Part shown: one piece after another, positions 50,981-62,389 of the stretch | Layout of the letters: every line of letters begins with the position of its first letter | How positions within the stretch are numbered: the stretch's first letter is position 1 | Made by a program: the position numbers and the translations under genes | Origin: Anisakis pegreffii | Taxonomy: Eukaryota > Nematoda > Chromadorea > Rhabditida > Anisakidae | Direction: 5' to 3' | DNA: 64,000 nucleotides | Assembly (NCBI GenBank): GCA_035041965.1 | Contig: JAPYMA010001113.1 | Coordinates: 1 to 64,000, forward strand | Notes under the pieces: generated by a model | The model's input: the letters and a program-made list of their open reading frames with translations, nothing else | Databases searched by the model: none | What the model was told of the DNA's origin: nothing

Positions 50981-53900
50981 TCAAATGACCAACTGATGTC
51001 CGTTCTCGTCGCATTCACTCGCATGCACTCTCAAGTACACCTCTATGAAGAGCACCAACAGACCCGAAAATATTGTTCCACATCCGCCCACCAAAAATAT
51101 ATTCCTATACGTTCCAACAGTGTCATGAATAAACCCTTAATTTATCATTATCAATTATAATCACACCACCAACGACAATGTCATCCTAGTGTCGTCTGGG
51201 CGGACCTTGGCAATCTGTCGAAATTCGTATTTGGCAACTTGAGTGGGCGTGGTAAACCGCCCACGCACAGATGAATAATAAGTACTTACCGACAAGGGCA
51301 GGTCCGATGAGGTTACCCAAGCCCTCGACCAGACAGAGTAGTCCGTAACCGGTCTGGAAGTCATACAAACACAGCAGATGTACAGTGATCACCGAGGCAA
51401 GCACGTAATTGGCACTTATGAAGAATCCATAGCCACTGCACAACATCAAAACGAGTAGATAGGAGTCGACAAACGGTGTGAGCACAACACAACAACCTGC
51501 CAACACTATGAACACACCATAGAGCACTATGATTTGCTGCAATTAAGATTAAGCATTAAGCTAATCTGCTAATCACAACTAAGCCTAAGCCTACCTCTCT
51601 AGTTTTCTTCCAATCAGCCAAGAAGCCACATAGCAACATTGATATTGTATTCATGAAACCAATTGACGACACCAGATATGAAGCTGTTGTTTGGGTGACA
51701 TTCAAATGTTCCACTGCATATTCCGGGAAGTTTACATAGGGTATATCAAAGAATATATATAAAACGAATGTACTTACAAGGAACATTAGGAATGTCGGTA
51801 TTAATAGAAGGGACTTGGTTACCGATAGCCACTCGCATGTCGACTCTAGCATCTGAAATTACATAAATAAATACTGAACAGCAAATATTTGTGCGATACA
51901 ACAACAAATAAACCTTTGCAATCTGCAGGTGACGACGTGATTTGCGTTTTCGTCTGAAGAAGATCGCAGGTGCAGAGGGTACTCGTTGATGCATATTATT
52001 ACTATTGTTGTTCAGAGCAAATAAACAGATGTCGTTGTTGATTCTTGTTGGATAGGTTATTATATTGGAAGCCGGAACACGACCTTGCGCTGTGCCCACA
52101 CCACTTAGCATTGTCGCGAAACGTGGCATCGTTCGAGCATCTTAATAACAAATTATACATAGCCAATTATGACTATAAATAAATAAATAAACCTCTAACG
52201 CACGCGCCCAACGAGGTTTTACGCAGCCTGGCATCATCACCATCTAATAACAATGGTTCATCTTCTCGTTTCTGCCTTTCCAAATCATCCACCTGCAATA
52301 ATAACTAATAATAAACAAACCACAAACACCATAAATAATACCTTTGATTCAGCAGCCGTTATCGTCAGAAATCTCGACGAACCCGCATCACCCTCATTCG
52401 ACTGCGTTGTTGACGAATCATCACTCTGTCGTTCGCTTATCAAACTTAATTACTTCATTAATTATTCATTCCCTAATTCAACAACAATAATAAATAAAAG
52501 TCCACCTGAAATGTCTACTGATCACGCAATCGCGCTCAATCGACTCATCACTACCTCGTTCAAGTGCACCCACTGAATTCCATCGAAGACATCTTCTACC
52601 GTTACTATTTATTTTTGATGGAACAACCTTCAATATTTATCACTAATTTAATGCAACCAAGTAAATAAATTACTAAAACAACTCACTTGTAGATCCGAAC
52701 TGAAATTATTCGTTGCCGAGCGAAGGAATGTGCCCACACTTTTGCTTCGCGACACGCACTCTTGCATCTCATTCGCCACATCACGCACCTCAACTCCTTA
52801 CTATTATTATACTAGTGCTATTGCTCGAAAATACCAACCAGTTGTATATTTGAGGTGGTGTCCTGAATTCGCTGTAAGTACCATCGGACACTGCTCGAGA
52901 GCTCAGGCAACGAGATGGCACGTCTTCGACTATGCACCACTCCATTCATTGGCTCTATCTAAATTGCAATCCATCGCAATAACCACTAACAACAACAAAT
53001 AGAATGTACTCACCTCCTCAGTGACCAATCCAAAACCCTGTCTCGCACGTTCCTTTTCAGTCTTCTCGATAAATTTCTTCTTCTTGTATTCCAACGTATC
53101 CTGCGGCCATTCCAGATCCTATCCTAGCGTCAATTACAACACAATTCGCATTATCTAATAACAAACAAACAAGCTAACCTTCATTATCGCAGCACATCCC
53201 ACCAATAAAAGCAACAAGAATCCAATAAAAATCAGGGTTATACGCCAACCAAACTTATTGAATAACTGAAAATATTCATCCTATTAGTGAACTAAGAGCA
53301 GCAATATCTGCTGACACTCATTATTACAGAAAAGAACACCTCAGTTTGATAACACAATGAGAGGAGAGTTAATTAATTAATCCACCTACCACTTCAATAA
53401 TCGGTGCAAACACGAACGTTCCAACGCCTGAACCACACACAGCGATTCCGGTGGCCAGTGCACGTTTCTTCTGCACAATACAATTCAAACTTATAACAAA
53501 GTACATTTAAAACACTTAATCCTCACCTGGAAGTAGTAAGTGACTGCAACAATCGCTGTATTGTAGCAAAAGCTCAGACCAATCCCCGTGATGATAGCGA
53601 ATGTGAGCATAAAGTGCGTTATGTCGAATGCAAAAAACGATAGGAATGAGCCACTTGCGGCCACTACGCCACCGACGAACGTCATCATGCTTAAATGAAT
53701 AGACATGAGTACACATCAAACTCAAACCAACACTAACCGACAATCATAAATGTCTGTGAGCACTGCTGCCAACGGGCCTGATAGCAGTGGTATTGATAAG
53801 AAGATGGATCCAACAACCCCTGACATGGTCTTCGTCGCTTTGAAGTACTGTTGAATTTCGGGAAACATTATTCCAAACGAGAATGAGATTCCTTAATGTT

Positions 53901-54137
53901 ATCATTAAAACAATTTAAATAACGATTATCATAATCACAACAACAATAATAACGACAATAATAAAAGCGAACCATCACAAATGAAATGAATGCAAAATGA
54001 TGCAAATACAATCACCCAGCCATAACCGCCGTCTAAAGGTTCAGGGAACTGCGTAGAAGATGATGCCTCGTCGCACGATTCTGAGCCATCTTCTTCTATC
54101 TTTTTATCTATAATTATACATTATACAACAACACTTC

Positions 54138-54181
<44 letters not shown>

Positions 54182-54441
54182 CTTTCGATGCAGTTAAATC
54201 AATCTGCGGCGTTGCATTGATGTGACGTTTCTGAGGTGTTTCGTTTGTTTGTAGTTTGAGTGCCTAAACGAGTGTCATTTTAACAAATATGATGAATACA
54301 TAACGAATGCAAGCTTACTCTTGAGTTGGCCGCTTCTACCCATTCAGAGATATCTGCTTCAGGTCGTCCTTTTCGAGCCGTTGTAACCTTTGACCTTGCC
54401 TTTTGCTCTTGGCCATCCTTCGACTGTTCAACAGCGCTCAT
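50981..54441 (-). CDS. Monocarboxylate-transporter-like MFS protein (SLC16)
   Basis: Twelve-helix plasma-membrane transporter of the SLC16/MCT type; known members carry lactate, pyruvate, thyroid hormone or aromatic amino acids with or without protons. ATG 54439-54441 (MSAVEQSKDGQEQK). TM1 carries the family signature DGGYGWVIVFASF (about 54,040). TM2-TM6 lie in exons 53,880-53,190 (FFAFDITHFMLTFAIITGIG, ATGIAVCGSGVGTFVFAPII, WRITLIFIGFLLLLL). A long hydrophilic loop follows over about 53,120-51,915 (basic, Ser-rich; ending FFRRKRKSRRHLQIAK). TM7-TM11 are at 51,850-51,290. The last exon, 51,141-50,981, gives TM12 and the tail HASECDENGHQLVI; stop 50981-50983. The central loop spans about six exons, longer than usual for the family. 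Substrate cannot be assigned. Confidence 0.9.
54139..54180. repeat. (AAT)n microsatellite in SLC16 intron
   Basis: About 14 units. On the gene strand the repeat starts at the donor (GGTTATTATT). Confidence 0.93.
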
Positions 54442-54712
54442 CTCTTAAGCATTATTCACCAACCAAACTTCAATTCAATTTCGTCAGTACGTCCCGTAGC
54501 GCTCCGTGCCTGTGCTCTACCCTTCCCTTGCCATTATTATATAAGGGAAACTGAGCAGTTTTCCCCAGAACAATTAACTGCTCAATGAACAAACAAGAAC
54601 ACAATCAAATCATCTATATTATTAACACAAAACAAAATATTGCGAGCATGCAAAGTATCACACTTAAATATCAAATGTGCTCACGCACTAATATATACAA
54701 AGTCAAATACAA

Positions 54713-55962
54713 TTAATGCTTATCAAACACGCCAACACTATTCAGAATCATCATCACGATTATAATGACCACCACTACCGTTCCGATCGCTATCAGTATT
54801 GTCCACTTGACGTTCTGCATGCACATGTGACGTTGTACACGACGCGCCGTCACTTTAAAACTTTCTGACTGAAATATATATTGAACTCGTTTATGAATAA
54901 CAATTCCTCTAATAACAAATAATACCGATTGCGTGAGCGCTTCAGTTCTGCCTTCCAAATTTTCCAGTCGATCACCACGTTCCAGTATCCGTTGCACATT
55001 TGAATTCATCACCTGAATCACAATCACAATAATGATAATAATAATAATAATAACAATAACAAACCGTCTTCACATCGGCCACTTGCTGTTGTAGTTGCGA
55101 CATCCGTGCGGACTGTCCATCCTGTTTATTCTGTTCCATCTGAAAACAATTTACAGTAATACTAATAAGCCAAAGCATCTAGTAGGCACACTGCAATCAA
55201 CAATAACCATCAACGCGACAAGCAATGAATCAGTCTATATCGATCGATACTTCACTTGTATAAATAAACAATACACTCTCTCTTACTCCGCTCAAAAAAC
55301 CAGCAGCACTTATCAATGTTAAACGTTGTGAAATCAAATAATATATAGCAACATTATACTGCTGACAAATCCAGTTTGCATTGCTCATATAAGAGTTTAT
55401 TCAAATACACCCTTAACTCTCACCGTTAACTCAGCGAATTTCGGTGCGATTCGAGTCTGGAACTGGTAATCTTGCGAATCCGATAGACATGTCAGCAGCG
55501 TTACATCATTTGAAACTGCATTCTGCAATTTCAAAATAAAAACTACTCGTCATACCAAACTAAACTATAAAAATAAAACCTGAAGTTTATCCAAGAACAA
55601 CGCTGCTTTGGCGTGTGCCAAACCTGGCTCGGCAATGCAAACGTACACAAGTGTAAACGGCTGCTCAGCGACCACCGAATAGTGACAAACCAAACTGAAT
55701 TTGTTCTTGCATTAGACACACAATCCATAACAAACCACCACAAATCTAACCGTTCCAGATTCAACGAGTCCTTGTTCGTGAAATAGAGTCGTGCACGTTG
55801 CAGTATAAGCTGACGTATCTCTGCAACACCCGGTACTAACATCTCTTCGGATTGTGATGAGCTTGACGTAGCACTGTCACTTTTCGCTAAATATTCACCC
55901 AGGATGATCAACGAGCCCGACGATGTCGGTCTACAGAGCAGACTTAACAAAACCCTTGACAT
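54713..55962 (-). CDS. VAMP7-like longin R-SNARE
   Basis: Tail-anchored vesicle SNARE of the VAMP7 type, for fusion with late endosome/lysosome or plasma membrane. ATG 55960-55962 (MSRVLLSLLCRP). The N-terminal longin-type domain spans about the first 150 residues, with FSLVCHYSVVAEQPFTLVYV and FLDKLQNAVSNDV in separate exons. The SNARE motif (about 55,130-54,860) contains LQQQVADVKTVMNSNVQRI and ERGDRLENLEGRTEAL; the zero-layer Arg is the one in NVQRILERGDRLE, consistent with an R-SNARE. A membrane-proximal RRVQRHMCMQNVKW precedes the single C-terminal TM (ILIAIGTVVVVIIIVMMIL). It ends VFDKH; stop 54713-54715. Six or so exons; it appears complete. YKT6 and VAMP1-5 types are excluded by the TM anchor and the longin domain respectively. 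Confidence 0.85.
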
Positions 55963-56364
55963 TCTTTACTGTATATCTACAATTACTACTATTATTATTG
56001 GCATTACATATCCATAAATAACAATAGTAACAAGTATTAAACGATAAAACGCTTCCAATTATCAATTTATTCATAACAACAATAGAAATGTTTATTTTTT
56101 CAGTTCACTCTCATTCCATATATCTTCAAAAATAAATGATAAATAAATACTGTAAGCAAGTCAAATAACAAGACAAGATGAGGATCAACACGAAATATGT
56201 TCACATACATACACATACACATCAGGAATATCAATCTAATGAGATTACAACATAAAGCTATGACAATATGAACAACCAGAACGTAAAACAATGGGCAGTT
56301 GAGCAATCATCAAACAACTTCACCGAAACGCCATCAAATAAGCTCTTAATTAACTCCTCATCAC
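55963..56364. other. Short intergenic spacer
   Basis: No gene was seen. It holds the VAMP7-like promoter side and gene A 3' UTR. Confidence 0.55.
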
Positions 56365-58575
56365 TTAAATATCCGAATCTGCCAAATAACCGTGCTCATC
56401 GCAGTAATCTCGAACCCAACCCAACCACACATCCGATTCCATAACCACTTCTGGATAAACACTTCTAAACGTGTACTGTGCCAAACCCTGCACCAAATCG
56501 GCCCCTACCGGAAAGTTCACAGCCCAGAGCTTCCTTAAATTCAATAATAATGTAATATTAAAAACAATAATAACAATTATTTAAACCAAATAAACTCACT
56601 GCAAATAAGAGGCCATCGGTTCGGCCACACGACCGTTCAACACCGTTCCAAGCCACTCTCTCTTGGCTCTATCATACTGAATTATTATCAGTATTATCAA
56701 TACAAATTAATATTAACAACAATATAAAAGTCACCTTTACTTTCGCAATACAACGTTCACTTGAAGAAGCTGCGGCCAATTCATCAAACTCTGGTGGCAC
56801 TAAAAACTATCAATGAATATAACATATCTAAACAAACACAACAATTATTACCGTGAAATAAATTCGCATTTTTTTGCCTCTCAATACGTAGATCTCTCAC
56901 TCCACTACGGAACACTGGAAACTCCTGCATAATGCAGTGGTTCACCTCACGACATCGTTTAACATAAGCCTTAAATAGTCATTATTAGAAGACAATAAGA
57001 GTAATAATGACAGAATATGAACCAACCAACCTTTAAGATGTACATACTCAGTCCCAAGTTCGTCTCAGCCACCTCCTCCACCAACAATCCATCTAACAAG
57101 ACATGCGCCAGTGCTTTTGACAACAACTAAACAAATAAAACACATCAAACGTAAATATAAACCAAAAGCAAAAAGCAACGCACCACTTGCTCTCTGAACG
57201 ATCGTCTGTACTGTCGTAACACCAACAGATAAATCAAGTACTTGATGCGCACTTCCTTGACATTCTTCGCGATATTCTCATGCAGATTCATCGCGTTCAT
57301 GTTTCGATACAACATCAACTCGTCCTCGTATGTCTGCAGACTGTTGCCTTCGCACGATGATGATGAAGACGACGTGGAACGCGATGGCGAACTCAGATGG
57401 CGCTGTGACAGCAGCATTCATTATCACTGCATTGGCCAGGCTCTCAAGTTTGTGACTCAAGCTACTGGCCACAATGTTTCCGTTTACACTCTTTTAGCCA
57501 CCCGGCTGGTTGCTAGGCGAGCAGCCTAGTCGAACGAACGAACACAATCTCACGACTAATTAAAAGTGTTGCCAAATATCAACCCAATAATTAGTCATAG
57601 CTCTAATCAAATATAAATATCCTTTCTCACAGCCATTATTCACAAAACAGCCACTCGATTTCCATAAGAAGTATTTTTTCGCCACTGAAAACATAAACCA
57701 ACCTTGCGCAACAATTTTTTTGCCTCTTTTCCGTCACCTTCTTCCACGTTACTCACCCCAGCGCTCTCTGCACCGAACTAAAATCATTCCTTTCAATCGC
57801 TATCAATAAACAGCCAATGCACCGCACCACCTACCTTATCCACCTCGCTACACCACTGCAAACGAGCCAAGTTCACTGCCTGTTCCACTTCGGTGGCTGT
57901 TCCTTTCGGGGCTGGACAACGATTGCCTAGCATATGACGCGCTTTCGAAACGTATGGATGCACTGTGCTCACTAAACTACTATTATCATACATGAATAAT
58001 AATGTCAATGTTGAATATAACCTGGTAAGCCCTCCATTTGAGATGCGTCTTTAATGGTAAATCTACCCGAGACTGCTTTTGTTACGGCTGATATTAACTG
58101 ATCGCGTCTTCGATTGCGCGTACTTGAATTCGCCAGTAACTGTAATCAAGAGTGTAATTACACCGAATTGATTACAAACAACAACAACAACAACACCTTA
58201 CCTTCAAAACAATACACCTCACTTCTTCATCTGATGCTTTATCGTCGGTGATACCGAATCCGGGCTGTGTTTTCCCCTGCAGATATCACTCATTTACAAC
58301 GCTCTAATACAGTGTAAAAATTCAGTGCTGCAAAGCAGTAATATTTTACACTCAACACCACACCACCAAAAACAACCCGTGAATTGCATTCTCAAGCAAA
58401 CACGTTCTAATTCCTTCCATTCCCTAATAAAATAACTACTCACCGCAGCAATCGCTTTACTATCGTTCAATAACGCACATTTTCGTTGCACCTCTCGAAT
58501 ACATCTTTTCAGTATATACAACGGTACGTCATTGGCGTCCGATGAGTCCTTGACGGCTTTCCCGTACAGCACACA
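56365..58575 (-). CDS. Unrecognised gene A with repeated HTH-like modules
   Basis: I do not recognise this protein. Exons in transcript order: about 58,575-58,445 (VLYGKAVKDSSDANDVPLYI); about 58,275-58,200; 58,140-58,022 and 57,985-57,835, which together read GRFTIKDASQMEGLPVSTVH then PYVSKARHMLG; about 57,780-57,700; 57,415-57,190 (poly-Ser, then NVKEVRIKYLIYLLVLRQYR); 57,120-57,030 (LSKALAHVLLDGLLVEEVAE, TNLGLSMYILK); 56,965-56,860; 56,805-56,745; 56,685-56,600; 56,530-56,365, ending HGYLADSDI (stop 56365-56367). No signal peptide or TM. It is helical and charged. Two stretches fit one pattern (A..V..G....A......L......YV.[KR][AC]R) that resembles Pipsqueak-type HTH domains and recurs in gene B beyond the neighbouring asparagine synthetase. 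The upstream start exon was not found. A DNA-binding role is inference only. Confidence 0.6.
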
Positions 58576-59131
58576 CTTCAAAATTCAATTCTACTTACTT
58601 ACTTTATAATATTACTTTGTTCAAAAAAAGTACTCCCACCAAAATTTTGTGAAAAACACAAGCAAATCGAGTTGAAACAACTTGTTATCATTACGAACAG
58701 CAGCAGCACCGATCACGTAAACACATACACATCGTCAACACACCACTAAGAGATCAAACACCAATCACTAATGTGCACATTAAATCTCTAACAGGCTTTC
58801 CCCAATTCTCACGATTCCAAATCTTACTATCAATATAATAATCATTAAATTCCACACGCGATAACAATAACAAACAGCCATTTTAACGCAATAACAACAC
58901 TAACTCAAACATCACTTTACATCACCATTGCGCAATATTATTCAAGTCTCCTCCCTTGCCCGTTCCCTATATAAACGCCACCGCACACCACGTTCATTTA
59001 ATCACCATCCCAGTTTTTTACTACTTTAGATTCTATTTCTAATAATAATTATAATCACATTTCAGCACAATATTTCCAAAATCTATTTCCAAATTCTTAA
59101 GACAATAAAACTAGAATAAATATCTATCAAA
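58576..59131. other. Divergent promoter region, gene A and asparagine synthetase
   Basis: About 550 bp between the first recognised exon of gene A (-) and the asparagine synthetase ATG (+). It may contain the missing first exon of gene A. A CCTATATAAACG word at about 58,966-58,977 could be a TATA box, about 160 bp upstream of the ATG. Confidence 0.4.
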
Positions 59132-59257
59132 ATGTGCGGTATTCTTGCCATATGCCACTGTGAACATAACGGAACACGTCCTACGAAATTCCCACTTCTA
59201 ACTGCGCAAGAACAGTCCAGGTTACATTTATATAAACTATATAAAATGAAAGTTATA

Positions 59258-59305
<48 letters not shown>

Positions 59306-61901
59306 TAATTGAAGTCGTCAAAGACACCGAGGTCCGGACTGTCACGGCTCATATCAGAACCCAGTAACGGGCGATATTCTCTGTCATGAACGTCTGTCTA
59401 TCATGGATTTGCACTGCAAACACCCCTTACAGGGCACTCAAGCGGATCACCAGGTGAACTCTTATTCTCATTTATATTAATTATTAATTATTCAATATTT
59501 AGGTGGTTCACAACGGGGAGATCTATAACCACGAACAGCTTAGAGACACAACCCTCAAACAATATCAATTCCGCACTCACTGCGATTCCGAGACAATTAT
59601 TATGTTCTATGAAAAGGTTACTATTTATAATAATTGTTACTATTATAACAATAGTAATAGCAATAAATAATAACAATAAGTAATAAAGGAACGCAATGGA
59701 ATGATATGCAATCAACTCGACGGGGTATTTGGTTTTGCACTTATTTTTGGCGATGAATTCCTGGTGGCCCGAGACCCAATCGGGGTTAAGCCTCTTTATT
59801 ATGGTACCGATAACGAAGGCAGATTCTTTTTCAGGTCATTTTTAATATCTATAACAATAGTTATGTGTAACTCTAAAACTTCTGCTATACTTTCAGCAGT
59901 GAACTGAAAGTAATCGAAGACATCTGTCGCCACAACGAATTCGCTACGTTCCCTCCTGGCTACTTTTGGACACCAAAAACTCGTTTCGTTCGATATTACG
60001 AGGTAAGTAAATAAGTAACAATAAATAACTATTATTATAACGAGAACACAATTATAATTACAGCCTTTATGGTACCAGCCAAGCAACGCAACTGTGGATT
60101 TGAACTTTCAACTTCTTAGAGATGCTCTCATAAAAGCAACGCATAAAAGACTTATGAGCGATGCACCCATTGGGGTTCTACTCAGTGGAGGTCTCGATTC
60201 CAGTCTTATCAGGTACTTTTTAGAAAAATAATTACCTTGCGATTACCTAGCGACCTGTCTTCGCTCTCTATGTGGGCGCAGGTCTACCGATCCCCAGATT
60301 ACTCTTTGTTGAGCAGACCTTTGCCATTTTTGGCCAAACATTCTGACAAGCGGTTCATCCCATCTCATTCGTGGTCTGCCCAGGGGCCTCTTCACTCCTC
60401 TTGGAATCCACAGTGTTATTTGACTAGTCCAATGGTTATCATTCATTCTCGCTATGTGCCCAGCCCATCTTCTTTTACTGATATACATTTCATTTACTAT
60501 GTCTTTCACTTTGGTCATTTTAGAAAAATAATAATAACCATAAATAACAGTAATAATAAGAGAAATTCAGCTCAATAGCGATGAAAGAAATGCTCAAAAG
60601 AGGGCTTACAATGCGTTCCTTTTCAATCGGTCTTAACGAACAAGCTCCAGATGTAATTGCTGCCAGACGGGTGGCTCAGTTCATTCAAAGCGAACACCAC
60701 GAGTACCACTTCACTGTTCAGGTCATTACACATCTCTAATGCTCTAACCCAAACGTCTAACAAATGCTATATTCCAGGAGGGTATTGAATGCATCAACAA
60801 GTTGATCTGGCATCTCGAGACCTATGATGTTACCTCGATCCGAGCCTCTGTACCCATGTACTTTCTGTCGGAACGTATCTCGCAGATGGGTATCAAAGTG
60901 GTTCTGTCGGGTGAGGGTGCCGACGAGATCCTCGGTGGTTATCTCTACTTTCACAACGCTCCCAACGATGACGAATTCCAAAAGGTATCAAATCAGCAGC
61001 AAAACGCACTAATCACAATCAGCAGTAATACTCACAACTCAAGGAAACCATTCGTCGTGTACGACTGCTCAGTACAGCAGACTGTCTACGTGCCGACAAG
61101 TCGTGTATGGCTCACTCCCTGGAAGTTCGTGTGCCGTTTCTGGATAAAGCATTCCTAGATGTGGCTATGCTCACACAACCCAAATACAAACGACCCGCTC
61201 AACGCAACAACCACAAACATAAACTTGTCGAAAAATGGATTCTGCGTGCAGCTTTCGATGTTCAACGTTAGTTCATATGATCACTTATTAATATTATCTA
61301 AGATATTATACTAACAGGATGATCCTTATCTACCGGAAGAGATTCTCTGGAGACAGAAAGAGCAATTTTCCGACGGTGTTGGCTACTCGTGGATTGATCA
61401 ACTGATGAACTATTGCGCTGAACAAGTCACTGATGAACAGGTACAGACATATTTATTTTACAGCTATTTTAATTAGCATAAAACATATCTATCTATCACT
61501 AATGAAATTAATCAAGATGTCAAAAGCGAGTCAGTTGTATCCTTTCAATACACCGCACTCAAAAGAAGCTTTCTACATGAGGCAAATATTCCATCAGCAT
61601 TTCCCCTCGGATAACGCCGCTAAAACCGTTCTCAAATGGATCCCAAAATGGCAGGTATGATGTTCTTTTAATACTAATTATAATAAATAATACATAATAG
61701 GAGTAATTAATGATGAATAATAATAATAATGCATAATAAGAATAATAACAAATGAATATCATTCAGGAAAATGAAGACCCCTCAGGACGTGCCTCGAAAA
61801 TACACCAACATTCGGTTGAAAATCGACCCCCTGCAGATCTCATCGACCTATCTTCAAGCCCTCATCCCACCTCCCAAAATCAACGACTGTCTACAAGTTA
61901 A
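59132..61901 (+). CDS. asns: Asparagine synthetase (glutamine-hydrolysing)
   Basis: Makes asparagine from aspartate, glutamine and ATP in the cytosol. ATG 59132-59134 gives MCGILA, with the Cys2 nucleophile of the class II glutaminase. Twelve exons in consistent phase: 59132-59219, about 59311-59452, 59502-59615, 59691-59833, 59895-60002, 60062-60211, 60570-60720, 60778-60984, 61043-61260, 61319-61440, 61517-61654, 61767-61901. Glutaminase motifs: [22 protein letters not shown] and [14 protein letters not shown]. Synthetase motifs: the pyrophosphate loop [39 protein letters not shown] and [10 protein letters not shown]. The C-terminal [19 protein letters not shown] and [12 protein letters not shown] follow the E. 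coli AsnB/plant form rather than the vertebrate form. An intron at 60,212-60,569 contains a retrotransposon fragment. It appears complete. Confidence 0.96.
59258..59305. repeat. (AAT)n microsatellite in asns intron 1
   Basis: About 16 units. Here AAT is on the gene strand, the reverse of the situation in the minus-strand genes. Confidence 0.95.
60233..60517 (-). mobile_element. 5'-truncated non-LTR retrotransposon tail with target-site duplication
   Basis: The minus strand carries an open 91-codon frame with [36 protein letters not shown] and [10 protein letters not shown], the characteristic C-terminal tail of RTE/jockey-like reverse transcriptase proteins. Its stop (60243-60245) lies ten bases from the insert end, so the 3' UTR is very short. 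The insert is bracketed by the perfect 15-bp direct repeat TTTTAGAAAAATAAT (60218-60232 and 60518-60532). It is antisense to the asparagine synthetase gene, within one intron. Only the 3' end was inserted, typical of incomplete target-primed reverse transcription. Confidence 0.9.
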
Positions 61902-62320
61902 ACATTTAATTCAAATTGCATAATATTGCATAGGATAATACTGCAACCGACTACATAATATGCTATTGATTTATTCACTAGAGACGAATATGATCGTGCT
62001 TTACGATGATTATCACATAAGATGAATAAAATCTTTATATGAACCTCTCTTTCGAGACATATTCACACACACGAAAGGAATATCAGATGGATGCCGCAAC
62101 AAAATCCTGATGACAGATGTTGTGTCTGATGAGCGACGAAGAAGAACTCGAGACGATGAGAGACAATACTTTATTCGGCAGCAACACCAAGACAATCAAA
62201 TCATCCTTATAGAGTTTTTTAACAGTAGACGTAGACGACAAATCTAACAGTAGACGACAAATCAGCAGATCACGTATGCTAATTGGATCACTACACAACA
62301 AATCAGAAGAAAGCATTTTA
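61902..62320. other. Convergent 3' region of asns (+) and gene B (-)
   Basis: An AATAAA at about 62,024 could end the asns transcript. TAACAGTAGACG... is repeated near 62,219-62,260. A minus-strand frame at 62,083-62,328 is open but resembles nothing known. Confidence 0.45.
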
Positions 62321-62389
62321 GAAAACAATAAATTTCATCTTCAAGCGAGCTCTACAAATCAATATAAAACCGGAACCAACCATTAATAT

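Noticed and set aside
51243..51266. Small GTGGGCG/CGCCCAC hairpin as a terminator
   Set aside because: It lies in an intron of the SLC16 gene in a eukaryotic setting; short inverted repeats of this size are common.
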